A stretch of DNA of 64,000 nt, taken from Scortum barcoo. Taxonomy: Eukaryota > Chordata > Actinopteri > Centrarchiformes > Terapontidae. The stretch is taken from assembly GCA_023238725.1 (NCBI GenBank), contig CM041546.1:12198028-12262027 (forward strand). The letters run 5' to 3'. This document shows, in pieces, positions 1 through 12,657 of this stretch. Positions within the stretch are counted from its first letter, which is position 1. Every line of letters begins with the position of its first letter. Both the position numbers and the translations under genes were made by a program. The notes below the pieces were generated by a model. The model was not told the origin of the DNA, made no database searches, and worked only from the letters and a program-made list of their open reading frames with translations.

Positions 1-66
1 ACTACTTCACAAGTTTAAGCTGACTGAAAGAGGGTGAAACAATAAACACTCAATCGGACTCGGAGT

Positions 67-472
67 TTTATTTTTGAACATTTCACATTTATATCTTTAA
101 AATATGAAACATGTATTGCAACTTCCCCATTCTGCTTTTACATTTACAGCTTACAAAGGTACTGAAAATACTTCACAGGGTGCCTCAAAATCCTGCAGCG
201 ACAGAGGCATTGTGCATCATGAACAAAACACAGAGAACTTCTTCTTGTGGCATTTACATAAAAACAATAGGATGTCAGTCTGTTGGCAACCCTGAAACAC
301 AAATTGGACCTGGCTCCCACTTTGTCTTTTTTAAGTGACAAACAGAAAAATCCCATCACCGTGGAGAATCTAATGGGTGTCTCCAGGAAGAGAGCATCTG
401 GTCTGATCCTTTCTACCTCACTTCACAAGAGTGTAGGTGGAACTGTTCGCACGCAGAGTGGCTTCCTGTCTG
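67..472 (-). other. tmem244 3' UTR
   Basis: This stretch follows the tmem244 stop codon on the minus strand. A minus-strand AATAAA signal (tttatt on the plus strand, 67-72) could serve as the polyadenylation signal. The short ORFs in the other frames show no recognisable domain. Confidence 0.5.
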
Positions 473-2498
473 TCAGTAGATGCTGAAGGAGGCGTAGTTC
501 TGCTCACTCTGGCAGGTGAAGTAAGCAATAAGCTGACCGTTGCAGATCATCAGAAACAAGCCGCTACCTGTGGATAAATATGAAGTGTATTAGACAGAAT
601 TGAGCCCATGAAGTTATATGCAAGAAATACAGGTGAGTTACCTAAAGCCAGCCACCACTGCCACACCATGGGGAACTCCAACATCACTGCAACACGGAAA
701 CAAAACCTTCAATTTCGCAACATCTTAGGTCATTTGTGTGCATACATGGGTAGATGTATTTTTACATCTCTGCTCACCTAGGCTGGTGATCATTACATGC
801 ACAAGGGTGATGGTGACGGCGTAGTCCCAGACCCGCCTTCGCACCACCGTGGCAAACAAAAGGCCACTGCAAAAGTAGGTGAGCTCCAGGGAAAGGAGGT
901 TCACTGTGAAGGAAAAAAAGACAGCAAATGGAAAAAGGTCCATTCTCATTGTTGATCACATTGGCTGCATTTAATGTACTCACCCAGGTATTTGGAGTTA
1001 GATTCGGCAGGTTCGGTCTTGAAGTCAAACGGAATCAGTCCATCAAAGTGATCCAGCCTGAATGAGGGGAGAGATAAGAGGTAAAACTGCTGCCAACAAC
1101 CACTGTAAGGTGTGACCATATCTCTGCTTGCAGTAGATATAACTACAGGGTGTGGATAATGTAATGTAAACACTTCTATGATAACTAAATAATGGTGGGT
1201 CCATGTCCAGATTAACCTAGTTTGTGGTCCTTATTGACCCAGTGAACCTTCTGTTTTCTAGGCACTGTGTATAAATCCTGTAGCCTCCAAATACTATAAT
1301 ATTAATTACAAACTGCATACTGCACATGGCATTATATTTCACTAACTGAAGCAGCAAATAACATACTGCCTGCTCTGGTTTGCTATGTGTTATCAGGTCC
1401 TTTAAAACATTACAACATAACAAACATTAACCTAAAGTTTAAAGGTTTAAAAAGCATTTTTGACTGCAGACCACTCTCTACATGAAGGTCTTGGAATAAG
1501 ATAAAGATGCAGGATGTGTTAAAAACCTCTTAATTTCAGTTGGTGCTGTGGTTAAGTGATGCATATTCCAACATTCAGAAAAAGTTAATTACATTTATGA
1601 CAAACACAATGGCTTCCACTGGACCTGAAGCTCTTGGGGTATCCAGAGGGTCTGAAGCTCTGAAGGCGTTACCCACCTTGCCTGGCAGTAACCATCGTCA
1701 CACCAGGGTTGCTCGCATTGGATAATTTCAACTTGTTTGCAGAGTTTGCTGCATGTCATGACACCGTTTCTTCTTTATTTAACAGATAAATCCTGCAGTT
1801 CCTTTGACGGTCACAGCCATCTGCGGCTTTTATTTTAAAGAGCCACCTGATTATGAAAGACCCATGGCATACACAAGAGATTTTGACAACCACGCTTTGA
1901 CACCTGTGCGCATGCCTGTGCGTGCTCCTCACCTGAAGGCGCCGAAGCACACGCTCCCGATCATGTAGAAAAGAGAGTAAAATATGAGCAAGCACAGCAG
2001 CAGGTTGAAGAGCACGGTCTGCGGGGGTGAGACACAGAGAGGACAGGACATTATTAAATACTGCATTACTCATGTGTCTAGCCGACAACGCCACATATTT
2101 CCCCACGCTAACCTGAATCTCTCTCTCTGTGAGTGGGTGTGTGTGTGTGAGTGTGTGTGTGTGTGTGAGTGCAGGATTACATGTGATAGGCTACCAGGCT
2201 GCAGTGGGAGGGATGTGCGCTGAAGGTGCAGACTCTGATCTGCTGCAAAACCTGAGCTGCTGCATGCGTTTGCAATAATAATAATAATACTAATAATAAT
2301 GATAATAAGCGAGGTGTTCTGTGCGTGTCCATTACAACCAAATAAAGCTCATATGAAACAGAGCCTGTCATGTCCTCTGCTTTATATCACCGCACGGTCG
2401 ATCCCCACAGACGGATCACAGAAAAGCTGCGGGCGAAAATCAACACACGTTCACAGCCCTCTTACCTTCGAGTCGACCGCTTTGCCTTTGAATGCCAT
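473..2498 (-). CDS. Transmembrane protein 244 (TMEM244)
   Basis: A small multi-pass membrane protein of 152 residues whose molecular function is not established. Six coding exons join in phase: 2466-2498, 1933-2018, 984-1057, 778-903, 642-686 and 473-567. The product has a short N-terminus beginning MAFKGK, a hydrophobic segment at about residues 12-36, a loop containing PFDFKT, and three further hydrophobic segments to about residue 138. PFDFKT, the VWDYA stretch and VMLEFP match what I recall of vertebrate TMEM244, and the length fits (human about 128 residues). The start was chosen because MA..SK at the exon 1 end splices in phase into exon 2. The neighbouring l3mbtl gene is also next to TMEM244 in human 6q23, which supports the call. 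All splice sites are GT-AG. Confidence 0.88.
2137..2168. repeat. (GT)n microsatellite
   Basis: An interrupted GT run just upstream of tmem244 exon 2, inside intron 1. It is a simple sequence repeat and has no coding content. Confidence 0.85.
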
Positions 2499-2559
2499 CT
2501 CATGGTTCGTGCTTGGTGTTGTGTTATAAAATGATCCAAGCTGCGGTGCGGTACACGAC

Positions 2560-5202
2560 CCCGTTAATCCCCCTCCTCCTCCTCCTCCCTCCAGAAACTG
2601 GACTTCTTCCGCCATCTAGCGACAAACACAAGTCACGAACCTGCGCCGCCGCTTCTCCATCCGAGCACTGAACTCATTTCACCTCCGATCAGGGCGGCCT
2701 TTGTTGGCTGAAATAAAGACTTCTCCCATCGTGCCCCCCTTAGCAAACGGCAGAACACACGGCCGCGGATTGTACGGCGATTTTGCGTTGACAATGAGTG
2801 TATTTCCATTAAAAAACGGCCCGTAAAACCTGTAGTCTTATTATATCGGAGAGACCACAGCCGCCCTATGTGGGAGGGATGAATACCGCAGGATGGCTGG
2901 AGATCATTTGGTTGAACATGAGCATGTGGAGCACCGGCGACCCAACAAACACTTTAAATCCACTCAAAGCACCCCAGACGTGGGAAAAGTACCCGCAATG
3001 ATCTCACACGGGTTAAAAAAAACAAATGGCTACTTGTCTCATTAAAACCATAAAGCACACGGCGCGACACATTCAGGCTTTGTGGAGGTTTTTAATTTGG
3101 CTCAAATTGTCATCTTGTGATTGTGTTTCAGCTCATTAGACACGGTTTTCTTACGTGATAAGGCTAAACTCGCGGTGTGTGTTCGTCCTGTTCGACTTCT
3201 TGTACCACTGCTGGTTTTCATCATCACCACAACCGCAGACCGACATCAGAAATGGTGTTTGAAAAAAACAACAACGGTAAATCAGCATGTTTCCACACAG
3301 TATATCCATTTTTTATTGTTTTAAATGTCACTCGGTTAATTTTACCGACGTGAATATTTAAACCCTACACTTAGCACCGGCGTGTACTAACCGGTGATCG
3401 CCGGTTCTCGGATGTCACCGCACAAATGAGTGTTTTTTCTTTTAGCAGCCGCTGAGGTGGTTTCAAAGTGGGGAGCAAACGGCTCCGTTTGACCGGAGGG
3501 GAACCAACCGCTCCTCAACGGTCATGGAAGACACTGCGGTCCCTGCGCTCAACTGATACACACTTCTTCAGAGCAGAGCAGAGCACAGGGGGTCCCGCTT
3601 CCGAGGCTAACGGGGGTTCGAGCTCCAGCCCGTCGGTAGTGTTCGTTAATATCGGCGCTGAACTGAGTTTCTGGGCGTGTTGTGAGTGTAAAGAGGCCCG
3701 GTATTGACCACCGATAGTAAACTGAACTTTTCCGAGACCCAAAGTTGTCAGGCAGCGCATCTTGCACGCATGCGCATCCTCGTATCCAGCTCTAAATAAG
3801 AGTTAAAACAGAAACGAGGTGAGTTCCACATTTTTTAAACAATACGGTCGTTAATATCCGCTTATTGCAGTGAACGGGGTGAAATTTGAAAAGAAAAACG
3901 TCCGCCTCGCTAATTAGCGTTAGTTCACGTTATTTCCACTCTGATTTGAAACGGCGAGAATAAATCGTTTTTTTTCTTTCAAGTTTCTATTGAAGAAAAT
4001 AATCAAGCAACAATGTTGAAGCTTGTAAACAGTGTCGCGGCGTCACTGTGAGTGTGTTCGATATTGTGCGAATTATCGGCGTTTTGTAAAATTGCGTTTT
4101 CCCATTGTTATTAACCGGGAAACTTATTTATTACAGATTGTCCTTAGCTGGCTGCATCCAGTCACAATGCTACGGCTAGTCGTGTTAGCAGCCGCTCAGT
4201 TCAGTTGAACGGCAGCGGAGCTAGCTGGCGGTTAGCTTCATGTCAGCGCTAGCTAGCAACTGACATTCCGTGACAAGGGGAAAGTGAAGAAAATAACCCG
4301 AGTGAAGGAAAACACCAAGTCAGGAAATTACACAGCAAGCACTTGCTTCTGTTCGACGCGTAGCGGCTTTGCATGATTTGTTTAAATCGGTAACTTGAGT
4401 AATTTACATAGTTTAAACGTGTTGGTGGCCTCTTCCTATGCTCCGCCATTTTGTATAAGACGAATGCTAATCATGGGCGCTCTTACATACACTTTATTTA
4501 TGGCTGGGATAAAACTGAGGTATTAAGTGCAAACTCAAACTTAAATGAGCTCCATCAGCTCGGCCTGTTGTTTACTTTTCACATGCTTATGGTCGCCATG
4601 CAAACAGAAAATACCACCTTAATTTAGTGTTGAACATGCGTCAAGACTAAAACGTTATATCGTAATATTAGTCGCATGAAAACGCCTGTAAGTTTGGACA
4701 GTCGATGCAGAAAACAGCGTTTTCCTTAAAATTGATAAACAAATTATTCCCTCGCTTGTTCATAACCAGGCATACAGCCCGTTTTAGGAGATACTGTTAA
4801 AACAAGGAAAAGATGAACTTGTGTGGTTAACTTAAAGTTGAGACATCTTTCCTCGTGTTTGTCAATGATCCTGATGGAGGTTCGCTCTAATGGGGCCGTT
4901 TTTGCACGCATTTGCCTGTTAGTTGACCAGCAAAACAATATTATTATTGACTGTTTTGTCTGAAATCGAAGTGCATGGTGGATCCTGCAAGCCAGCACAC
5001 AGTCGCCATCTAGCGGTGATGCTGGGCGGTGCTGTTTACAAGAGCAGGTAGAGGCTGCAGTTGAGCCATATAGGGGGTGGGGGGGTTATAACACAAAAGA
5101 GCAGGGGGAAATACCATCATTTATGTTCAGCCTATTAAACCTCTGTCTTTTGGGGTGGCTGTTATTATGTTTTTGCAGGTTGGGGATATCGGAGGAGTGG
5201 GA
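2560..5202 (+). promoter_or_regulatory. CpG-rich divergent promoter interval of tmem244 and l3mbtl3
   Basis: About 2.6 kb separates the tmem244 start (minus) from the l3mbtl start (plus). CG dinucleotides are frequent from about 2530 to 4450, unlike the surrounding AT-rich DNA, as expected of a CpG-island promoter. A likely untranslated first exon of l3mbtl ends at the donor after 3818 (cgag|gtgagt), and the matching acceptor is at 5178 (tttttgcag), 24 bases before the ATG. No other gene was recognised here. The small ORFs in the interval have no domain support. Confidence 0.55.
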
Positions 5203-8200
5203 ATGACTGACACTCCGCCCAGCGATGGCCCCTCCCAGGGAGCTGAGTTTGACATGATAGGTGCTCTGGACTGGAAGGATGGTATCGCCACGCTGCCAGG
5301 CAGTGACATCAGGGTACGAGAGAGAGATATTTGAGTCCAGGATTGTCCGTGATTCTGTTCATGTTTACATACAAGTCCCAGATCACGCACGGAGAAGGGT
5401 TTCCTGTTTTTCAGGCCACCTCACGTGAAAACTCCCTCTGCTAACCTTCTAATAAAATTAATCAATTTTTATTACGGAAATAAGATGAGATAGAGCAGGA
5501 TCAGGGATGGTGCTCCAGCTCAACAGTTTCCTCTCAGAAACCTTGATGATCTGGGTTTTTTTTTTCTCGTCTTGCAGTTCCGCATGACAGAGTTTGGGAC
5601 TCTTGAGATTGTCACAGACCTCGAGGTCAAAGGGCAGGAGGCACAGCCTAACTGTGAGACCTTGGACCCAGCGCAGTCTCATACTCCCACCCCTCCACCA
5701 GAGGGCCAATCACAGACAAGCACAGCCACAGCTCCAGCCAATCAGAGTCAGCCAGGATCATCTCAAGCTAAAGGTATGTTTAACCTTTACAACATTGTTA
5801 TTGTAAAGAATCGCAGGGTTTTGCTGTTTTTTTTGTTTTGTTTTTTACTCTGCCTGTGTTTTGTATCGTGAACAGTTTTGACCCATCTCTGTGCTTTGTC
5901 CTCAGCCCCTGGCCCTGTGCTTCTTACCCTAGAGGAGGGCCCCAGTATGGAGGGCCCCAGTGTGGAGGTTGGTCCCAGTGTTGAAGTTGGCTGTAGTGCA
6001 GACATGGGCTCAAATGGGGAACTATCAAGGTGCCGGGCCTGCGGTGGTCGTGTTTCCCGAGATGCCCTTGTACAAGGCAAATTCTGTAGCTCCGTTTGTG
6101 CCCAGCCCTCCAGCGGCAGGTAAAAAAATTACACATCAGGTGTTCTTTAATATTTCTTTGTTATCCTTTTGTTTTGTTGTTTCACCAAGAGCAAAATTTC
6201 TCTTTTCTACAGGTCGTCTCCAGGGGAGGCAAGGGAGAGTCAAGCAGTTGAGGGTGAGAGGCTGGGTAAACGTGTGCGCAAAAAGAGGAAAATTTATATG
6301 GATTCTGGTGATGAAGAGGAAGAAAACCAGGAGGAACCAGAGGTAAGGAGCATACTCTTAGCATTTGTCTTCAATATTGAATTTAAAGAGCCACAGAAAA
6401 CACAACACGATTGACATGTTCTTTTGTTTCATCTTTTGTAGGAAAAGGCCAAGACCACCAAAGGCAGAAGAGGTGCCAAAATTGCCAAACTCGGTATGTT
6501 GTCACTATAAAGGGGAGCAGGATAGAGAGAGGTGTTGTCGTGACTTGTTTCTTAACCCCATAAAAATCTTGAAATGAGTGATATGGTTACCAAAAGTAAC
6601 AACTTTAAAGGGTCCAGAATTCAACTAAAGATAAGATTTAAGGTACTTTAACTTAGTTTTCTAGTCTTATTTAGTTTAATTTTGTGCTGTCTCTCTGGTG
6701 ACAAGTTAAGTCTCTTGTAAATTTTCCTCTATTTTATTTTTAAATTCAAATTCAATTGATCATTTGTTTTGCCCAACCCTCAGTGACTGCCCCACCCAAT
6801 AAGAAACGAGCATGGAGCTGGCCTGCTTACTTGGAAGAGGAGAAGGCCACTGCTGCTCCTGTTAAACTATTCAAGGAGGTATTTACATCACAGCCATTTT
6901 TATTTTATATACATATATAACAATATATAATTGTTTTGTTTATATATACACACACAAGTCTAGCCTGATGGTTTTGTTTAATGAGGCTCAGTTAAGCCAG
7001 ATCATGACTGTGATATATTAATTTAATGTACCTTTGTCTTGCAGCACCAGTCGTTTCCTCAAAGCAGGAACAGTTTTAAGGTGGGAATGAAGCTGGAGGG
7101 TCTCGATCCGTCTCACCCATCACTCTTCTGTGTACTCACTGTTGCAGAGGTATAGCTGCTCATAGTTGTTTGTGGCTTTATTTCAGCCAAAGATCTTGAT
7201 GGAGAATTTCACTCCTTTATGCATGCTTTTCCTTTGCCTCTCAGATCCAAGGCTATAGGGTGAGGCTCCACTTTGATGGTTACCCAGAATGCTACGACTT
7301 CTGGGCCAACGCCGACTCGTGGGATTTGAAACCAGCTGGCTGGTGTGAGAAGAATGGGCATAAGTTATTGTTGCCTAAAGGTATTCATTCATTCATACAC
7401 ACACACACACACACTGTCAGATCTATCCATGATATTCCAAACAATCTTCATGAGTAAGTTTGTCTTGTAGGTTGTAAGGATGGCGAGTTCAATTGGAGCA
7501 TGTATGTGAAGAACTGCAGAGGTCAGCTGGCCCCAAAACATCTTTTCAAGAGCCTCAACACAGTGAGTATCAAGCACATGAATCTGTATACTCTAAAGCC
7601 ATCAAATTGTTCTGAAATTCAGGGTTTGTTTGTGTTAAATGTTTGTTTTTCAATTTATTTTAGTCCGTGACTCCGTCTGGATTTAGAGCAGGGATGAAGC
7701 TGGAGGCGGTTGACAGGAAGAACCCGTCATTGATCTGTGTAGCAACCATTGCTGCTGTTGTTGACAACCGATTGCTCATTCATTTTGACAACTGGGATGA
7801 CACATATGATTACTGGTAAGAGCCTGATTTACTGAAAGAATAGGTATGATCCAAAGATATTCCAGTGTCCACTTGGAGGACTGCTGTAGCTTTAAACCCA
7901 AGTGAAATCTGCAGAGGTTAAATATCCATACAACATCAGCGTGGTGCTTATGAAGAGTATAGAAAGGTATTAGAAATTAATGTGAAAAGGTGTTGACAAG
8001 TTTTGAAGTTGGACGAAAAGTTTGGGAAAGTTGCTCAAACGGCTACATTTCTGTAACTGTAACATATAAAATATTATTTTTTTTTATTGTCAAGGTGTGA
8101 TGCTAGCAGTCCATACATCCATCCTGTGGGGTACTGTGAAGAGGCTGAGCTAACTCTGACCACCCCTGCTGGTAAGACACAGACCAAGACACACGTGGGT

Positions 8201-9249
8201 CAGTATAAACTATTTTCATATACTGTTGGGACCAAATAATTCAGAATATAACAAGAAATAAATGCTAAGAAAAATGTAGATTCTACTAAAGCTTATAAAA
8301 TTGTTTAGTTGTGCCATTAATGTCTTCTTCTATTGACATATCTGATAGTTCTCAAATGTTGTTACTGTTGTAAGAAAGAATGGCACAAAATTGTTTTTAA
8401 GTAAATATGTTTAAGTACATTAATGGTGAAATGCATGCCACTGTCAGTTCCTTGATTGTCATTTGTTTTAGGGCCACAGGAAATGTGTTAACAGACTGAA
8501 GTGGATGTGTTAATGTAGCCAATGCATCTTTACTCCCTCTCCTCAGAATATAAACAACCCAAGAGTTTCTCATGGGAGAAATATCTGGAAGAGACTGGTA
8601 CACAGGCTGCTCCTGCTCGCGCTTTCAAACCGGTACCATTCATACAGAAATACAAGTTAAAGATTTATTATATGCACAATAGAAGTCTATACTGATGTGA
8701 TTTCTGTTTTGTGTGTGCAGCGACCTCCACATGGCTTCCAGATTGGGATGAAGGTGGAAGCTGTTGATAAGAGGAACTCGATGCTAATCCGTGTTGCAAC
8801 TATAGTGGACACAGAGGACCACCGGCTAAAGGTACTCAATGTCTCCCCGTCAGGCATTGTTTTGCTTTGTGTGGGTCTTATTTACAGTTTTCCTCCATTT
8901 CTCATCTAGATTCATTTTGATGGCTGGAGTTCAGAGTATGATTACTGGGTGGAGACAGACTGCCCTGATCTGCACCCCGTAGGGTGGTGTCAGAAAACTG
9001 GACACCCGCTGCAGTATCCAAACGGTGAGACACACTTGTCCTGTCTGATATTCAGTGAGGTCATTCGAGGTCTCTTAGGAGAGGGGTCCAAAATTGTAAT
9101 TTGAACAGATGAGTCAGCACAGTTGTTCTCTGCCTTCATTTAACATCTGGATGTGGCGGTGGGAGGAATAATAATAATAATAATAATTATATAATGAATT
9201 CAAAATGGAAATGATTGTTTGCATAGTTTTATTAACACTTACTCCCTTG

Positions 9250-9288
<39 letters not shown>

Positions 9289-12200
9289 TTTAGGCTCTAG
9301 TGATTTATTAACTGCCCCAGGACAAGGATGTCCTACCCCAGGATGTAACGGCGTTGGCCACATCAGAGGACCTCGCTATGGGACACACTACACGTTAGTA
9401 GCATGGACTCAGTGTTGTACTTTCACAGTCCCCTTCTGTTTCCTATTGTTTTCAGTCTCATCCCAAATGTCGATTATATGATTATTTCCAAATCTCTCTC
9501 TCCTACTTAATGTGAAAATATATTTTTTGTTGTTTCATTTTCATATTATACATTTTTTAAAATGTATTTCTATTTTTTCTCCGTAAACTAAACCTAAAAA
9601 CTGTTTAGTGTCTTCCTCAATCATTATTCTGATTTATTTCCCATCTTTGCTTCCATCTTTTCCTATCAGATTAATAGTTAAATCTCATCTCATTTTTTGT
9701 CAATGTTTGGGGACTGTGTTTGCACAAGAGGAAAAGAGTCTCAGTGTTCTTAAATGTCATTTATACTTGTGTGGGCTGCCGACAGTGCAAATGTGTTGCT
9801 TATGTGTGTGTGTGGGAGTTTTAAGTCTTTTAGCTGCTTTTCCTCCCTATTTGTTATAGCCTGTAACATTGCAGAGCAACAAATGTAAAAAGTGGATTCC
9901 TGTCTGGTTGAGTTTTTAAATTTGTTTGAGGCCTGGCTAAAGTTTGTGTGTGTGTGTGCAGTCAGGTGAGCTGTCCCTACTCGGAGATGAATCTGAACAA
10001 GGAGGGCTTGCTGCCAGATCGTCTCAGTGGAGAGCGACCTCTTGCCCTCAGCGGACCTCATCCTCGTGGGCGACGCCCTGATCCTCACACAAACACTACA
10101 ACCCAGACCTCCTCAATGCCAGACCAGCCAGAAGGAGCTGAAGACTCCCAGAACAGGTTTGCTGCTGAATATATACCAGAAAACCGCCTGAACACACTTT
10201 GAAAGCCACTAACGCTCCCAAGAGAACTCCTAACAGTGTTTTACATGCAACTCTATCCAGTGGTCTGTACCTGAGAGCGGGTTATCTCTGTTGCTAGGAA
10301 ACCGGTGACAGTTGAAGCTGAGCGCTCAGGACGCAACAGCCAGCCAGAGCCAGCGGGTGGAGCCAGCGAGCAGAGCCACAATGGAACAAGGCCGAAACGG
10401 TACAGGCATGAAACAATCACACCAAGCTGGGGAGTCACTGCAGATGCTCCCCTGTATCTAACAGTAACGTTTATGTTTTTTTCTTTAGGACTGCCCCAGT
10501 TCCCAAATACTTGAAAATGCACTACGTCAAAGAGGAGATTGGTGACAGTAAAGGTGCGTGTGACTGTGCGTAAAGATAAGACATGATAAAGCATGTAAAT
10601 CACCACCTCCCTCCTGCTGACTGCCACCTCTCGTCCCCCTCTCCTCAGCCTCTCCAGACACCATCTCTCTCCAGCAGGCCCTCCACGAGTCTGTGTTCTC
10701 CCCTGGCATCTCTGCTTCCCCCCCCCACCGGGTGGCTCTCTGCTGGGACAAACACTGCCAGCTGCTGCCTGAGGTCCTGGGGCTGACTGCCAAGAGAGTG
10801 GCCACTTGGAGTGCCGAGGAGGTCAGACATGCTTACACACTCACACTGCGCCAACACACGAGGAGCAGGCATACTCCTGGTCCAACGTGAAGGCTTCTAG
10901 TTGTTTGGGGGAACTGCAACTGAATATTTAAAGAGAGCTTTTCTAGTTGTTACGCTGAATTTGGGGGTTTATATCTCTCAGTCAGGTTAGCAACTGAAGC
11001 ACAAGGCACTTTGACTAGAAGAAAAACATGTACTGACATTCTTTGTTTCGTTGTCCATCAGGTGGCCAGTTTTGTCAAAGGACTCCCAGGATGCAAAGAA
11101 CATGCTGCTACATTTAAAACGGAGGTAAGCACATCATCACTAGCCAGGACTCTGACCTACTGACAAGCTCACCAAGTCTAAGAAAATCTCAGTAATCTTA
11201 ATTTACCAGAGGCCAGCTTGATGTCTTCATATTGCAAGCCGGATCTGTATTTTAAGCCAGACTATTTTTTAAAGGTCCAGTGCTTTTGCTTGATGTGGTT
11301 CAATTAAATTAAAATAAATAAATAATAATATAATAGAGATTTTTTTTTAACAATCTGATTTTGTTTTCATCAAGTGGCCGGTCAGACAAACTTTCACTGA
11401 TAAAACAGTGATGAAAGCTTTATGTAAACAGCAGGGCTCAAGCCACTCATTTTGTATTTGACAATAAATGTGAAGAACTCAACTCTTCTTTTTTAGTGTA
11501 GTGCACACACTGATACATAAGGCGTACACACAGGTAAGCACTGACTCAGTAGTGTGACTAGTGACTTTGGTGTGTAGATAAGTTTTTTTTTTTTTTCATA
11601 TTAAATACTATTTTAATTTTTACTTGCCTAAATAGTAAATTTGCAGCTTTGAGTAATTTTATGCAGTTTCTGTAATTCTTACAAGATTTGCATACATTTT
11701 CCTAACAAGATGTCAGTGAGTTTTTTTTTCTTTAATTTTTTTTAATGGGACATTTTTTATTTGCATCCCCTCCTTCAGTTAATGCAGCTAAACATTTCAT
11801 GTTTCAGAACATAAATCCTTGTACATATACAGTACAAACTCCATTCAAACTTAACTTTGATCAACTGTGAATAAGGTCATAATATTGTGATGAGATATAA
11901 AGTTAGTTATATACTGCTGTTGATTAAAGCAAGTGTTCTCCTGACCCCATTACTCCTCTTGCATACATAACCCAGACTGTTCATTAAAGTCAATGAGTTT
12001 TCATATGATTATAAAGTCATCCAAGAATAATGTGCACAGTGCTCACATTTTCTTCAGGAAATGTTTCTTCATTTTATGTGCAATGTTTTTTGCTCAGGAT
12101 TTAATTAAGCTATGTTTTATGAAAATGGGCACAATGAGTGACTGGCTGGTGAACATAGTGTAGCATTTAGCAGCTAAAGAGCAAGACATTTCCTTCAGGA

Positions 12201-12657
12201 GTTGATAAAAAAAAGAAACAGAGCTGAATGAGAGTGAATATTGTATTTAAATTCAGTAGGTGACCAGAAACATGACCAGAAACAATGAATGATAATGTCG
12301 CTCTATAACTGCTGGATGTGTAAACAGGTAAATATTTGCTAACAAGATCACCACAGGAGGTGATAATAATGTTGTATTAATAACTGGTTTCTGCCCATAG
12401 CTGCAAATAAATCTGTTTTCACAGGTTTAATGTAGGAAAGCTCCAGTTAAATCTTTGTTCTTCAGTCAGTGTCAGAGAATTAGATTTAAGTGTCGAATCT
12501 ATAATACTGATTTTTTATTTCTTTTTAGCAAATAGATGGTGAGGCCTTCCTGCTGCTCACCCAAGCGGACATCGTCAAGATCCTGTCAATCAAGCTAGGT
12601 CCCGCCCTGAAGATCTACAACTCCATCCTCATGTTGAAAAACGCAGATGAGGAGTAA
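5203..12657 (+). CDS. l3mbtl3: Lethal(3)malignant brain tumor-like protein 3 type chromatin reader
   Basis: A nuclear Polycomb-group-related reader of mono- and dimethyl-lysine, predicted at 832 residues (human L3MBTL3 about 780). Coding exons: 5203-5313, 5578-5773, 5906-6119, 6213-6342, 6442-6493, 6784-6878, 7045-7149, 7245-7380, 7471-7562, 7664-7815, 8095-8171, 8547-8632, 8721-8831, 8910-9024, 9294-9393, 9962-10156, 10298-10399, 10489-10553, 10649-10821, 11062-11124 and 12529-12657. Order: conserved N-terminal DWKDGIATLPGSD; a Cys-rich finger (CRACG..FCSSVC, about 143-167); three MBT repeats (about 237-556); a CPTPGC finger (about 569); a SAM domain (about 762-829). MBT2 keeps the pocket residues, the Asp of LEAVD and the F/W/Y of HFDNWDDTYDY. 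CPYSEMNLNK and LPDRLSGE favour L3MBTL3 over L3MBTL1. An unnamed ohnolog is the main alternative. Confidence 0.9.
9249..9286. repeat. (TG)n run beside an l3mbtl3 splice acceptor
   Basis: A TG microsatellite in the sense orientation ends seven bases before the acceptor AG of the 9294-9393 exon (spacer tatttt). In RNA this is a (UG)n tract where the polypyrimidine tract is expected. Confidence 0.9.
9944..9959. repeat. Short (TG)n run forming the acceptor tract of an l3mbtl3 exon
   Basis: Eight TG units lead directly into the cag of the acceptor at 9959-9961. It is the second consecutive l3mbtl3 exon whose acceptor is preceded by a UG-rich tract. Confidence 0.85.

Noticed and set aside
5000..5020. 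Repeated gccatctagcg motif (also near 2610) as a possible insulator site
   Set aside because: It does not fit the CTCF core well, and short motifs of this type also occur in fish repeats.
10253..10627. 124-codon minus-strand ORF
   Set aside because: It lies across l3mbtl3 exons and introns on the opposite strand and has no domain; an antisense shadow.
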